From: Streptomyces umbrinus
GTDB lineage: Bacteria > Actinomycetota > Actinomycetes > Streptomycetales > Streptomycetaceae
NCBI RefSeq assembly: GCF_030817415.1
Contig: NZ_JAUSZI010000002.1
Coordinates: 5,518,001-5,582,000, forward strand
Direction of reading: 5' to 3'
DNA length: 64,000 nucleotides
A program made the position numbers and the translations under genes. Below the pieces are notes generated by a model. It had not been told where the DNA came from and did not search any database. It worked only from the letters and a program-made list of their open reading frames with translations. This document shows positions 35,445 through 43,743 of the stretch, in pieces (the stretch's first letter is position 1; each line of letters opens with the position of its first letter).

Positions 35445-36335
35445 GCGGGCGAAACCCCGCCGGCCCCCGCGGCCCTCGCTGCCAAGGTCCGCACACTCGC
35501 CCCGTCGATGACCCGCTCCATGCAGCGCGTGGCGGAGGCCGTGGCCGCCGACCCGGCCGGCTGCGCGGCCCTCACGGTCACCGGCCTCGCGGAACTGACG
35601 GGTACCAGCGAGGCGACGGTCGTCCGTACGGCCCGCCTCCTCGGCTACCCCGGCTACCGCGACCTGCGCCTGGCCCTCGCCGGGCTCGCCGCCCAGCAGC
35701 AGTCGGGCCGCGCCCCCGCCGTGACGGCCGACATCGCGGTCGACGACCCGATCGCGGACGTGGTCGCCAAGCTCGCGTACGACGAACAGCAGACGCTCGC
35801 CGACACGGCGGCCGGGCTGGACACGGTCCAGCTCGGCGCGGCGGTCGCCGCCCTCGCGGCCGCCCGCCGTATCGACGTGTACGGCGTCGGGGCGTCCGGC
35901 CTCGTCGCGCAGGACCTCACCCAGAAGCTCCTGCGGATCGGACTCATAGCGCAGGCGCACAGCGACCCGCACCTCGCGGTGACCAACGCCGTGCAGCTGC
36001 GCGCCAAGGACGTGGCGATCTCGATCACGCACTCCGGGTCGACGGGCGATGTCATCGAGCCGTTGCGGGTCGCGTTCGAGCGCGGGGCCACGACGGTCGC
36101 GATCACCGGGCGTCCGGACGGTCCCGTCACCCAGTACGCGGATCACATCCTCACCACGTCCACGGCTCGGGAGAGCGAGCTGCGGCCGGCGGCGATGTCC
36201 TCGCGGACGAGTCAGCTGCTGGTGGTGGACTGCCTGTTCATCGGGGTCGCACAGCGGACGTATGAGACTGCGGCGCCTGCGTTGTCGGCGTCGTACGAGG
36301 CGTTGGCGCACCGTCACCGGAGCACGCCTCGATAG
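35418..36335 (+). CDS. MurR/RpiR-family transcriptional regulator
   Basis: A 305-residue regulator from the GTG at 35418. An N-terminal winged HTH of the RpiR type (TVTGLAELTGTSEATVVRTARLLGY, about residues 52-76) is followed by a SIS sugar-phosphate-binding domain with DVYGVGASGLVAQDL and SITHSGSTGDVIEPL. It is immediately upstream of murQ, so control of N-acetylmuramic acid recycling, with MurNAc-6-P as the likely effector, is the natural inference. An inverted repeat at its start codon suggests autoregulation. Confidence 0.85.
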   Translation: MTHEVKEIFAGETPPAPAALAAKVRTLAPSMTRSMQRVAEAVAADPAGCAALTVTGLAELTGTSEATVVRTARLLGYPGYRDLRLALAGLAAQQQSGRAPAVTADIAVDDPIADVVAKLAYDEQQTLADTAAGLDTVQLGAAVAALAAARRIDVYGVGASGLVAQDLTQKLLRIGLIAQAHSDPHLAVTNAVQLRAKDVAISITHSGSTGDVIEPLRVAFERGATTVAITGRPDGPVTQYADHILTTSTARESELRPAAMSSRTSQLLVVDCLFIGVAQRTYETAAPALSASYEALAHRHRSTPR

Positions 36336-36351
36336 CCGCAGTTCGAGGCCG

Positions 36352-36420
36352 GTGGGTAGCTGCGGGTGTGTGGGGGCTGGTCGCGCAGTTCCCCGCGCCC
36401 CTAAAAGACAAAGACCAGGC
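36352..36420 (-). repeat. REP-like element with AAAGACAAAGACC extension
   Basis: An inverted short-form copy followed by AAAAGACAAAGACCAGGCG, the complement of the GTCTTTG tract seen beside other copies and expanded at 37482-37537. It lies between the RpiR gene and murQ. Confidence 0.75.
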
Positions 36421-36495
36421 GCCCCCGGCACTCTGAAGTCTCGCGGACGAAACTTCAGCACCAGAACCGCCCCGTACCAGAAAGAGCCGTCGCAC

Positions 36496-37479
36496 ATGAC
36501 CTCCAGCGCCGATGCCACCGACGCCCCCTCTCACCCCTCGCACTCCTCTCCCTCCGACTTGCGTGATGTGCGGGCCGAGTTGGAGAGCCTGACCACCGAG
36601 GCCTTTCGTCCTGAGCTGTCCGAGATCGATCAGTTGCCCACGCTCGACATCGCGAAGCTCATGAACGGGGAGGACGCGACCGTGCCGGGCGCGGTCGCCG
36701 CGCAGTTGCCGGGCATCGCGGCGGCGATCGACGCCATCGCGGAGCGGATGGGGCGGGGCGGGCGGCTCGTCTACGCGGGCGCCGGTACCGCCGGCCGGCT
36801 CGGGGTGCTGGACGCGTCCGAGTGCCCGCCCACCTTCAACACCGACCCCTCCGAGGTCGTCGGGCTGGTCGCGGGCGGACCGGCGGCGATGACGACGTCG
36901 ATCGAGGGCGCGGAGGACTCGGCGGAGCTGGCCGTGGAGGACCTCTCCGCCCTGGACCTCACGGCGGACGACGTGGTCGTGGGCGTCTCCGCCTCGGGCC
37001 GGACCCCGTACGCGATCGGTGCCGTGGAGCACGCGCGGGCGCTCGGTGCCCTCACGGTCGGTCTGTCCTGCAACGCGGACAGCGCCCTGGCGGCGGCGGC
37101 CGACCACGGCATCGAGGTGGTCGTGGGCCCCGAGCTGCTGACCGGTTCCACCCGCCTGAAGGCCGGCACGGCGCAGAAGCTCGTCCTCAACATGCTCTCG
37201 ACGATCACGATGATCCGCCTGGGCAAGACGTACGGGAACCTGATGGTCGACGTACGCGCCTCGAACGAGAAGCTGCGCGCCCGCTCCCGCCGTATCGTCT
37301 CGCTCGCCACCGGCGCCTCCGACGAGGAGATCGAGGCAGCCCTCGCGGCAACGGACGGCGAGGTCAAGAACGCCATCCTCACCATCCTGGGCAACGTGGA
37401 CGGCCCGACGGCGGCCCGGCTCCTGGAGGAATCCAACGGCCACCTGAGAGCGGCCCTGGCAGCGGCACCCCGTCTTTAG
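36496..37479 (+). CDS. murQ: N-acetylmuramic acid 6-phosphate etherase
   Basis: A 327-residue SIS-fold enzyme that cleaves the lactyl ether of MurNAc-6-P to give GlcNAc-6-P and lactate. Signatures are YAGAGTAGRLGVLDASECPP (catalytic Glu, about residues 94-113), GVSASGRTPYAIGAVEHA and GSTRLKAGTAQKLVLNMLST. An N-terminal Ser/His-rich stretch of about 20 residues is a variable extension. Together with nagA later in the window it makes a route from peptidoglycan sugars to GlcN-6-P. It is probably controlled by the RpiR protein just upstream. Confidence 0.93.
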   Translation: MTSSADATDAPSHPSHSSPSDLRDVRAELESLTTEAFRPELSEIDQLPTLDIAKLMNGEDATVPGAVAAQLPGIAAAIDAIAERMGRGGRLVYAGAGTAGRLGVLDASECPPTFNTDPSEVVGLVAGGPAAMTTSIEGAEDSAELAVEDLSALDLTADDVVVGVSASGRTPYAIGAVEHARALGALTVGLSCNADSALAAAADHGIEVVVGPELLTGSTRLKAGTAQKLVLNMLSTITMIRLGKTYGNLMVDVRASNEKLRARSRRIVSLATGASDEEIEAALAATDGEVKNAILTILGNVDGPTAARLLEESNGHLRAALAAAPRL

Positions 37480-37590
37480 TCTTTTGCCTTTGCCTTTGCC
37501 TTTGGTCTTTGGTCTTTGTCTTTGGGTCTTTGATCTTTTAGGGGCGCGGGGAACTGCGCGACCAGCCCCCACGCACCCGCGGCCGAAGAA
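37480..37590 (+). repeat. CTTTG microsatellite joined to a REP-like element
   Basis: From 37482 to about 37537 the sequence is a degenerate repeat of TTTGCC, then TTTGGTC/TTTGTC units, ending in ATCTTTTAGGGGCGCGG. From 37536 to 37590 it is an ordinary short-form REP-like element. Such low-complexity AT-rich DNA is rare in Streptomyces. It looks like an expansion of the GTCTTT tract seen next to other copies. Confidence 0.75.
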
Positions 37591-37668
37591 CCCACCGACT
37601 CATCCGAACCCCGGACTGTCAGTGGGACATGCGAGGCTGGAGGAGCCAAAAGGAAGGGACGCCAAACC

Positions 37669-38256
37669 GTGAACCACGCGCAACTGACCGCTCTGGGCCG
37701 CGCCCTGCGCGTACTCGGCGAGCACGGGGACGCCCTGTCCTCCGACACGCAGGACGCGAAACTGCACGAGGTGAAGGCCGACCTCAAGCGGGCCCTCGAC
37801 CTGCTGGAGGAGACCGTCACGACGGCGGCCCCGACCACGCGCTGCCCGGAGCACCCCACGGGCCCGGTCGACCAGGACGCCCCGGACCTGTGCCTGCTCT
37901 GCGAGACCCGTCGCCGCCTCGCCCGCCGTTCGAAGGTCAACGACTCGTTCCCGCAGGGCCGTCCGACCGCCCCGGACGAGATCGTGGAGCGCACGAAGTC
38001 GCGTTACGGCGTACGGGGCGACCGGCCCCAGCCCCAGCAGCGCTGGCTCCCCGAGCTGTGGACCGGCCAGACCTGGCAGCTCTGCGGCACCCCCCGCCGC
38101 GACAAACAGGAGGCGGAGCTGTATCTGGCCGCCCAGCGCCGGGGCCCCCGCCCGAGCATGGCCTACCGGCTGGTCCACGAGTTCACCGACTACGAGGTGC
38201 TACGGATCTGGGGCACCCCGGTGAAGATCGACATCGAGCCGATGGGGAACATCTAG
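37669..38256 (+). CDS. Conserved hypothetical protein
   Basis: A 195-residue protein starting MNHAQLTALGRALRVLGEHG. The N-terminal 60 residues are helical. A CPEH ... CLLCETRRR segment (about residues 61-86) contains a CxxC and could bind zinc. The C-terminal half contains LPELWTGQTWQLCGTPRRDK and a final EPMGNI. No family with known function is recognised. Its last 57 bp overlap the end of the frameshifted convergent gene. Confidence 0.6.
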   Translation: MNHAQLTALGRALRVLGEHGDALSSDTQDAKLHEVKADLKRALDLLEETVTTAAPTTRCPEHPTGPVDQDAPDLCLLCETRRRLARRSKVNDSFPQGRPTAPDEIVERTKSRYGVRGDRPQPQQRWLPELWTGQTWQLCGTPRRDKQEAELYLAAQRRGPRPSMAYRLVHEFTDYEVLRIWGTPVKIDIEPMGNI

Positions 38257-38560
38257 CCGGACACCTCGGCTCTGGCCCGACACCTCGGCGATCCACTTGA
38301 TGAAGGTGTTCGCGGCCAGGCAGGCGGCACGGTCCACGTCCGGCAGGGCGGCGAGGTACCGGGTGGCCGAGGGCTCCAGATGGGTCTTCAGCAGGTACTC
38401 GTCGAGGTTGCGCGCGGTGAGCCTGCCGAAGCCCTTCGCCCGCAGCCCGAGCGAGGCCAGGTGGTCGCCGTACGCGGCCTTGAGCTCCCGGGAAATGGTC
38501 TGGTCGACCCTGTGCGCCGCTGACCAGCGGGTTGTCGCCCCAGCACCACTCGTACGCCAT
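38200..38560 (-). pseudogene. Frameshifted hypothetical gene
   Basis: Two coding-like pieces lie in different frames. From the ATG at 38560 the first reads MAYEWCWGDNPLVSGAQ. After a run of three G (minus strand, 38508-38510) the coding signal moves to another frame and continues VDQTISRELKAAYGDHL to about AEVSG. Removing one G joins the two pieces cleanly into a protein of roughly 105-115 residues. The 3' end has a 19-bp imperfect tandem duplication that also shifts the frame. It could be a decayed gene, a recent mutation or a sequencing error. No family is recognised. Confidence 0.5.
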
Positions 38561-38685
38561 GCCGGAGTGTTCGAGGTCGAGTGACCGCGCCGCACCCCGC
38601 CCGCACGCCACCCCATGACCCCACCCCTCCATCGCCCCGATCACCCAGTTGCGAGTAAGCGAGACGAGACGTATCGTCACGTCCC

Positions 38686-39573
38686 ATGGAACAGCTTCTC
38701 ACCGTCGCCCCCGACGTCCACCTCTGGACCGAACAGCGCGGCAGCGCCGGCGCCCCGCCCCTTCTCCTGATCATGGGCGCGGGCGCCTCCGGCCTCGGCT
38801 GGCCCGAACCACTGGTGGACGCCCTCGCCGTCGACCACCGGGTGATCCGGTACGACCACCGCGACACGGGACGCTCCACCTGGGCGTTCGAGCAACGCCC
38901 ATATCGCATCACCGACTTGGCCGAGGACGCAGTGGCGGTGCTGGACGGTCTCGGCGTGGAGCGGGCCCACGTCGTCGGTATGTCGCTCGGCGGCATGCTG
39001 ACCCAGCTGCTCGTCGCCGACCACCCCGACCGCGTACTGAGCGCCACACTCATCGGGACGTCGGCACTCAGCACCGCCCCTTACACCCGCCCCGACGGGA
39101 CACGCGCCCCGGTGGAGGAACTGCCCGGCGTCTCCCCCGAGGTACTGAAGATCTGGTCCCACCTCGCCGAGGAGCGTGACCGGGAGGCCGAGCTGGACTG
39201 GCGCGTCGCACACTGGCGGGTACTGGCCGGCGGCCAACTCCCCTTCGACGCCGCGTACTTCCGCGATCTGGAAGAGCGCATCATCGAGCACGCCGGTGGC
39301 CCCGCCACCTCACCCGCGCACGCCCTCGCCGACGACTCCGGCATGCTGCGCACGGAGGCGCTCGCGACGACCGAGGTGCCCGTACAGGTCATCCTCGCCC
39401 CGGCCGAACCCGTGTTCCCGCCACCACACGCACAGCACATCGCCCAGGCGATCCGAGGCGCCCGCCTCACCGAGATCCCCGGCATGGGCCACGCCCTCCC
39501 GGCCGGACTCCTCCCGGCACTCGCGACAGCAATCCTCTCGGCCACGGCGACCCCAGGGCCGCAGCCGACGTAA
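38686..39573 (+). CDS. Alpha/beta hydrolase (aclacinomycin methylesterase-like)
   Basis: A 295-residue alpha/beta hydrolase similar to RdmC-type methylesterases. The oxyanion region is LLIMGAGASGLGWP, followed by IRYDHRDTGRSTWAF. The nucleophile elbow is VVGMSLGGML (Ser about 103) and the catalytic His is in IPGMGHALP. The acid position, usually Asp in a -HDP- context, reads APAEPVFPPPH, so a glutamate may stand in or activity may be altered. The substrate is unknown. It precedes a MarR gene by 58 bp, with an operator between. Confidence 0.8.
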   Translation: MEQLLTVAPDVHLWTEQRGSAGAPPLLLIMGAGASGLGWPEPLVDALAVDHRVIRYDHRDTGRSTWAFEQRPYRITDLAEDAVAVLDGLGVERAHVVGMSLGGMLTQLLVADHPDRVLSATLIGTSALSTAPYTRPDGTRAPVEELPGVSPEVLKIWSHLAEERDREAELDWRVAHWRVLAGGQLPFDAAYFRDLEERIIEHAGGPATSPAHALADDSGMLRTEALATTEVPVQVILAPAEPVFPPPHAQHIAQAIRGARLTEIPGMGHALPAGLLPALATAILSATATPGPQPT

Positions 39574-39584
39574 CCACATATCGT

Positions 39585-39609
39585 TTCAATCGATACCGTA
39601 TCGATTGAA
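39585..39609. promoter_or_regulatory. Probable MarR operator
   Basis: Perfect 11-bp arms, TTCAATCGATA (39585-39595) and TATCGATTGAA (39599-39609), around CCG. It lies 22 bp before the MarR gene. The AT-rich palindrome with this spacing is typical of MarR-family operators and suggests autoregulation. Confidence 0.7.
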
Positions 39610-39631
39610 TTAACAGCGGTAACATGCCCCC

Positions 39632-40117
39632 ATGACCGCCGACGCCCCTCACCCCGCCACCGCCTCGCGTGCGACCGATCGCCCCGGCGACACCTCGCCC
39701 TTCGCTCTCGGGCTGCTGCTGCGGCAGGCGCACTGGCGGGCGGCCGCGGTGATGTCGGAGGCGCTTCGGCCGCTCGGCATCGAGTTGCGGCACTTCGCCG
39801 TACTGATCGTGCTCGTCGACCGCGGACCCACCGTGCAGCGGGACCTGGGGGCGGCGACGGGGACGGACAAGGCGGGGATCATGCGGGTCGTCGACGACCT
39901 GGAGCGCAAGGGTCTCGCCGCACGCAAGTCCGTGCCGGGGGACCGGCGGGTGCGGGCGGTGGAGATCACGCCTCAGGGCATCGAGCTCTTCGACGCGGCC
40001 CATGAGGGGGCGGCGCCACTGGCCGAGAGCCTGGTCACCGACCTGACACCCGGCGAGCGCGAACTGCTGACGGACCTGCTGACCCGGTTCGCCTACCCAG
40101 CGGACAGCGAGGTGTAG
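39632..40117 (+). CDS. MarR-family transcriptional regulator
   Basis: A 161-residue winged-helix regulator. The recognition region is TVQRDLGAATGTDKAGIMRVVDDLERKGL (helices at about residues 68-92), with the wing around VPGDRRVRAVEITPQG. It probably binds the palindrome just upstream. The neighbouring azoreductase and nitroreductase genes share part of the operator sequence (40872-40887), so they are candidate targets in a response to electrophiles or quinones. Confidence 0.85.
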   Translation: MTADAPHPATASRATDRPGDTSPFALGLLLRQAHWRAAAVMSEALRPLGIELRHFAVLIVLVDRGPTVQRDLGAATGTDKAGIMRVVDDLERKGLAARKSVPGDRRVRAVEITPQGIELFDAAHEGAAPLAESLVTDLTPGERELLTDLLTRFAYPADSEV

Positions 40118-40141
40118 AAACACCCACACCCCAGGGGCGCG

Positions 40142-40792
40142 TCACGCGGCGAGGCGCTCCGCGAGGGCCTTGGCCTTGGCGGTCGCGTCCCTGAAGGCGC
40201 GCTCGCGGGAGGCCTCATAGAGGGGGATCAGCTCGGACATGGCCGGGTTGCCGGGGGCCATGGTGAGTTCCGGGACGATGAATTCGAGGTCCAGTCCGAG
40301 GGCACCCTGGAGGACGACCTCCAGGTAGTTCTGCACGAACTCGAAGCCCTCGCGCGGGGTGCCCGGCGCGTAGGAGCCGCCACGGCTGGCCACGACGACG
40401 ACCGGGGTGCCCTGGGCCGACGGGGCCTCGCCCGCCGTACGGCCGAGCAGGAACACGTTGTCCAGCCACGCCTTGAGGGTCGACGGGATCGAGTAGTCGT
40501 GCATCGGCGCGCCGATCAGCACGACGTCCGCCCGCTCCAGCTCCTCCATGAGCCGCACGCGCTCGCCGAACGCGGCTGCCTGCTCCGACGTGCGCTCGGA
40601 CGGGTCCGTGAAACCGGCGGACCAGGCGGCGGCGGTGATGTGCGGGACCGGGTGGGCGGCGCGGTCGCGGTGGATCACCCTGCCCTCCGGGTGCTGCTCC
40701 TCCCAGGCCTTGCGGAAGGCGTCCGCGACCGAACGGGACGAGGACGCCTCGCCGGGGAGCACGGACGAGTCGATGTGCAGCAGCGTGGTCAT
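40142..40792 (-). CDS. azoR: FMN-dependent NADH azoreductase
   Basis: A 216-residue flavodoxin-fold enzyme of the AzoR type that reduces azo compounds and quinones using NADH and FMN. The N-terminal phosphate-binding loop is HIDSSVLPGEASSSRSV, the active-site segment is GAPMHDYSIPSTLKAWLD (about residues 95-112), and VVVASRGGSY binds the isoalloxazine. It is divergent from the nitroreductase gene, with a palindrome between. A remnant of the REP-like repeat (CAGGGGCGCG) lies beyond its stop. Confidence 0.85.
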   Translation of the reverse strand: MTTLLHIDSSVLPGEASSSRSVADAFRKAWEEQHPEGRVIHRDRAAHPVPHITAAAWSAGFTDPSERTSEQAAAFGERVRLMEELERADVVLIGAPMHDYSIPSTLKAWLDNVFLLGRTAGEAPSAQGTPVVVVASRGGSYAPGTPREGFEFVQNYLEVVLQGALGLDLEFIVPELTMAPGNPAMSELIPLYEASRERAFRDATAKAKALAERLAA

Positions 40793-40871
40793 GCGCTTTC
40801 TCCAAGGAACGGTGCCCGGGCGGACAAGCCGGGACAGAGGATTCGTACTCGACGACAGTTAAACACGAGAA

Positions 40872-40887
40872 GGTATCGCATGATACC
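40872..40887. promoter_or_regulatory. Palindrome between azoR and nitroreductase genes
   Basis: GGTATCGCATGATACC has 6-bp arms (GGTATC and GATACC). Its half-site CGATACC/GGTATCG also occurs at the centre of the MarR operator at 39585-39609. It lies in the divergent promoter region (40793-40949), suitable for joint control of both oxidoreductase genes. Confidence 0.5.
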
Positions 40888-40949
40888 GTCGCGGTCGAGA
40901 CGGAAACCGTGACGTCGAGCAGCGGCGAGCAGACGGGAGGTAGACGGCC

Positions 40950-41615
40950 TTGGACGTCTACGAGGCGGCGACGAGCCGTCGGGCGGTACGCGGATTCACC
41001 GACCGGCATGTCCCGCGGGAGACGCTGGAGCGCGTACTGTCCACGGCGGCCAGAGCACCGTCCGCGTCGAACCTCCAGCCGTGGCACGCCTGCGTGGTGA
41101 CCCGCAGGCCGCTGGCCGAGCTCAAGAAGCGCGCAGGTGAGCGCCTCGCCGCGGGCGACCCCTGGGACGAGCCGGAGTACGAGATGTACCCGCCCGCGCC
41201 GAGGTCCCCGTACCGGGAACGCCGGTCCGCCTTCGGTGAGCAGCGCTACGGCGCGCTCGGCATTCCGCGCGAGGACCTGGAGGCGCGTCAGCGGGCCGCC
41301 GCCGGGAACTGGGAGTGCTTCGGCGCGCCCGCCGCCCTGTTCTGCTACATCGACCGCGACCTGGGCCCGGCCCAGTGGTCCGACGTCGGCATGTATCTGC
41401 AGACCGTCATGCTGCTGCTCCGCGCCGAAGGGCTGCACAGCTGTACGCAGATGGCGTGGGCCAAGTACCACCGGACCGTCGCGGAGATCCTGGCGCCCCC
41501 GGAGGAGCTCCTCCTCTTCCGCGGCATGTCGATCGGGTTCGAGGACGCCACAGTGGGATACACCCGTACGGGCCGGGCTCCGCTCGACGAGACGGTCGTG
41601 TTCGTCGAGCCTTGA
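40950..41615 (+). CDS. Nitroreductase family protein
   Basis: A 221-residue FMN-dependent nitroreductase-fold protein. The TTG start at 40950 is chosen from GGGAGG 9 bp upstream and because the family begins DVYEAATSRRAVRGF. The FMN contacts are SRRAVR near the N-terminus, APSASNLQPWH (about 36-46) and the C-terminal LLLFRGMSIGFED. Likely substrates are nitro compounds or quinones, with NAD(P)H as donor. Co-regulation with azoR is likely. Confidence 0.85.
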   Translation: MDVYEAATSRRAVRGFTDRHVPRETLERVLSTAARAPSASNLQPWHACVVTRRPLAELKKRAGERLAAGDPWDEPEYEMYPPAPRSPYRERRSAFGEQRYGALGIPREDLEARQRAAAGNWECFGAPAALFCYIDRDLGPAQWSDVGMYLQTVMLLLRAEGLHSCTQMAWAKYHRTVAEILAPPEELLLFRGMSIGFEDATVGYTRTGRAPLDETVVFVEP

Positions 41616-41684
41616 GTGCGAGTCCGACGGGAGCACAGAGCCGTAGCAAGAGCAGTGGCGAGAGCAGCTGGGAGGCGGCCCGCG

Positions 41685-42482
41685 ATGGCGACGATGGGGA
41701 ACCTGCCCGAGGTGGTGTCACGCGAGGAGTGGCTCGCGGCCCGCAAGGAACTGCTGGCGAAGGAGAAGGAACTCACCCGGGCACGCGACCGGGTGAACGC
41801 CGACCGGCGGCGCCTGCCGATGGTCCGCGTCGACAAGCCGTACACCTTCGAGGGCCCGGACGGGACCGTGTCCCTGCCCGACCTGTTCGAGGGGCGGCCC
41901 CAACTGGTCATGCACCACTTCATGTGGACGTACGACCTCGACGCCGACGGCACCGAGCACCCCCGGGACACCGGATGCCCGAGCTGCTCCTCCGCCGCCG
42001 ACGGCATCGCCGGACTGCGGCAGCTGCACGCCCGCGACACGACGCTGGTCGCGGTGACCCGCGCGCCGTACGCGAAGCTCGCCGCCTACCGCGAGCGGAT
42101 GGGGTGGACGTTCCCCTGGTACTCCTCGGCCGGCGGCGACTTCAACTACGACTTCCACGCGACGGTCGACGACCGCGTCGCGCCGGTCCAGGTCTTCCAC
42201 CGCACCGAGGCCGAACTCGCCGAGGCCGGAATGCCCTGGTCGGAGAGCATGCGCGGCGACTGGCCGGGCATCAGCGCGTTCCTGCGGGTGGACGACGACG
42301 TGTTCCACACCTACTCGACCTTCGGCCGCGGCATCGAGGAGTTCCACAACGGCTACCGCTGGCTCGACCTCACCGCGCTCGGCCGCCAGGAGGCCTGGGA
42401 GGAGCCGAAGGACCGCGCGGCCCCGCGAGGCATGGAGGTCGGCGGCCCCAGGATGCGTATCCCGGACGAGTACGACGTCTGA
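41685..42482 (+). CDS. DUF899 thioredoxin-like protein
   Basis: A 265-residue member of the DUF899 family. The ATG at 41685 follows GGGAGG with good spacing. The signature blocks are LLAKEKELTRARDRVNADRR, FEGRPQLVMHHFMW and the conserved GCPSCSSAADGI (about residues 105-116), which looks like a redox CxxC. A thioredoxin-like fold is expected from the family. The role is unknown. It follows the nitroreductase gene and may be in the same transcript. Confidence 0.8.
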   Translation: MATMGNLPEVVSREEWLAARKELLAKEKELTRARDRVNADRRRLPMVRVDKPYTFEGPDGTVSLPDLFEGRPQLVMHHFMWTYDLDADGTEHPRDTGCPSCSSAADGIAGLRQLHARDTTLVAVTRAPYAKLAAYRERMGWTFPWYSSAGGDFNYDFHATVDDRVAPVQVFHRTEAELAEAGMPWSESMRGDWPGISAFLRVDDDVFHTYSTFGRGIEEFHNGYRWLDLTALGRQEAWEEPKDRAAPRGMEVGGPRMRIPDEYDV

Positions 42483-42535
42483 GACGGGACGTGTGCGGCG
42501 GAACGTGTGAGGCGGAACGTGTGAGGGGGCTGTCG

Positions 42536-43186
42536 ATGCGGCTGCATCCGGGTGAGACCGAGGCCGTCGGCTGGCGGGTGGTGACCGTGCCCGACGTCGT
42601 CCGGCAGTTGCGCGAGGCATCGCCCGACGTCACCGGACGCCCGCGCGTGATCGCGATCGACGGCCGGGGCGGCGCCGGCAAGACGACCCTGGCCGAGCGG
42701 CTGCGCAAGGCGGTCCCCAACTCCGCCGTGGTGCACACCGACGACATCGCCTGGAACCACGCCTGCTTCGACTGGGGCGCCGCGCTCGTCGAGAACATCC
42801 TGCGCCCCTTGCACCGGGGCGGGCCGGTGGACTGCCGCCCTGCTCCCTGGATCACCCACGACCGGCCCGGATCGATCACCGTCCCCGCCGGTGCCGACGC
42901 CATCTGGGTCGAGGGCACCGGCATCATCCGCGAGGAGCTCGCCCCGTGGCTGGACGCCTCGGTGTGGATGCAGGGCGACCTCGACGAACAGGAGCGCCTG
43001 CTGGCCGTACGCGACGGCGACTCCCCCGAGCAGCGGGAGCACGTGGCGAACTGGCTGCGGGAGGAACTGCCGTTCATGCTGCGGGAACAGCCGTGGGCCC
43101 GGGCCACCCTGATCGTCGCCGGCCCTCCGTGGACCGCCCACGACCCGGACACCGAGTTGGTCGTCGCCCCGCCGACGGGCCCGTAG
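42536..43186 (+). CDS. Uridine-kinase-like P-loop protein
   Basis: A 216-residue P-loop NTPase. The start (ATG at 42536) follows GAGGGGG. Walker A is DGRGGAGKTTLAERL (about residues 43-57), and HTDDIAW and IWVEGTGIIREEL provide the acidic residues. The family is that of uridine kinase-like proteins, which phosphorylate small molecules, but the target is unknown. Just upstream, at about 42498-42525, a 14-bp unit (GGCGGAACGTGTGA) is repeated twice in tandem. Confidence 0.75.
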   Translation: MRLHPGETEAVGWRVVTVPDVVRQLREASPDVTGRPRVIAIDGRGGAGKTTLAERLRKAVPNSAVVHTDDIAWNHACFDWGAALVENILRPLHRGGPVDCRPAPWITHDRPGSITVPAGADAIWVEGTGIIREELAPWLDASVWMQGDLDEQERLLAVRDGDSPEQREHVANWLREELPFMLREQPWARATLIVAGPPWTAHDPDTELVVAPPTGP

Positions 43187-43203
43187 TCCGGCCGCCCACC
43201 CGG

Positions 43204-43404
43204 TCACGGCAGCCGCCCCTCCCAGTTGAGCCGCCGCACCCGCGCGCGCAACACCTCCCCCACCGGAGCCTCGCCCACCGCCTCCGGCGGACAGTCCCAC
43301 TCCCGGCCACCACCCACGGGCCGCAGCTGTACGTATCCGCCCTCGCGCCCCATGACCTGCCCGACCCGCCCGTCGCGCAGGTCGACCGCGTACTCCCGGC
43401 TCAC
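43204..43404 (-). CDS. Small conserved protein (66 aa)
   Basis: A 66-residue protein starting at the GTG at 43404, which overlaps the stop of the upstream small gene (GTGA). The sequence VSREYAVDLRDGRVGQVMGREGGYVQLRP looks like a small beta barrel. It belongs with small proteins that often flank WhiJ-type XRE/DUF397 clusters in Streptomyces. The function is unknown. Confidence 0.6.
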   Translation of the reverse strand: MSREYAVDLRDGRVGQVMGREGGYVQLRPVGGGREWDCPPEAVGEAPVGEVLRARVRRLNWEGRLP

Positions 43405-43628
43405 GCGTCCCCACCCGCCGCCGCCCCGCGCAGCGCGTCGGCCAGCCGGACCGCCGTACGTACGTTGCACCGCCCCAACTCCACCAGTGCGTACGGTTCG
43501 CCGGTGGCCGCCGTCACCGGGTCGATGCCCAGCGACGGCAGCGCGACGCCCGCCCCCTCCAGGGCCGCCCGAAGGCACGCCACCGCCTCCTCCGTCGACA
43601 GCACCCGCTCACTGGACGTCATCTCCAT
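43401..43628 (-). CDS. Small conserved protein (75 aa)
   Basis: A 75-residue helical protein (ATG at 43628, MEMTSSERVLSTEEAV). Conserved-looking blocks are CLRAALEGAGV and LVELGRCNVRTAVRLADAL. It is translationally coupled to the 66-residue gene and divergent from the XRE regulator, so it probably shares the same regulatory region. No function is known. Confidence 0.6.
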   Translation of the reverse strand: MEMTSSERVLSTEEAVACLRAALEGAGVALPSLGIDPVTAATGEPYALVELGRCNVRTAVRLADALRGAAAGGDA

Positions 43629-43743
43629 CGTGCCCTGCCTCCACTCTGAGTGTTCACGTTCACCACACAGCGTGGCCATCACGGCTCTAACCTGGCCAGA
43701 GACGGCGCCCCAACAACCCCTCCTGTCGGACAGGGAGTTGCAC
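43629..43743. promoter_or_regulatory. Divergent promoter region with GTTCAC repeats
   Basis: This 115-bp region separates the small-protein pair from the XRE gene. It contains the direct repeat GTTCACGTTCAC at about 43653-43664, which could be bound by the XRE protein. A promoter for each direction is expected but cannot be placed with confidence. Confidence 0.4.
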
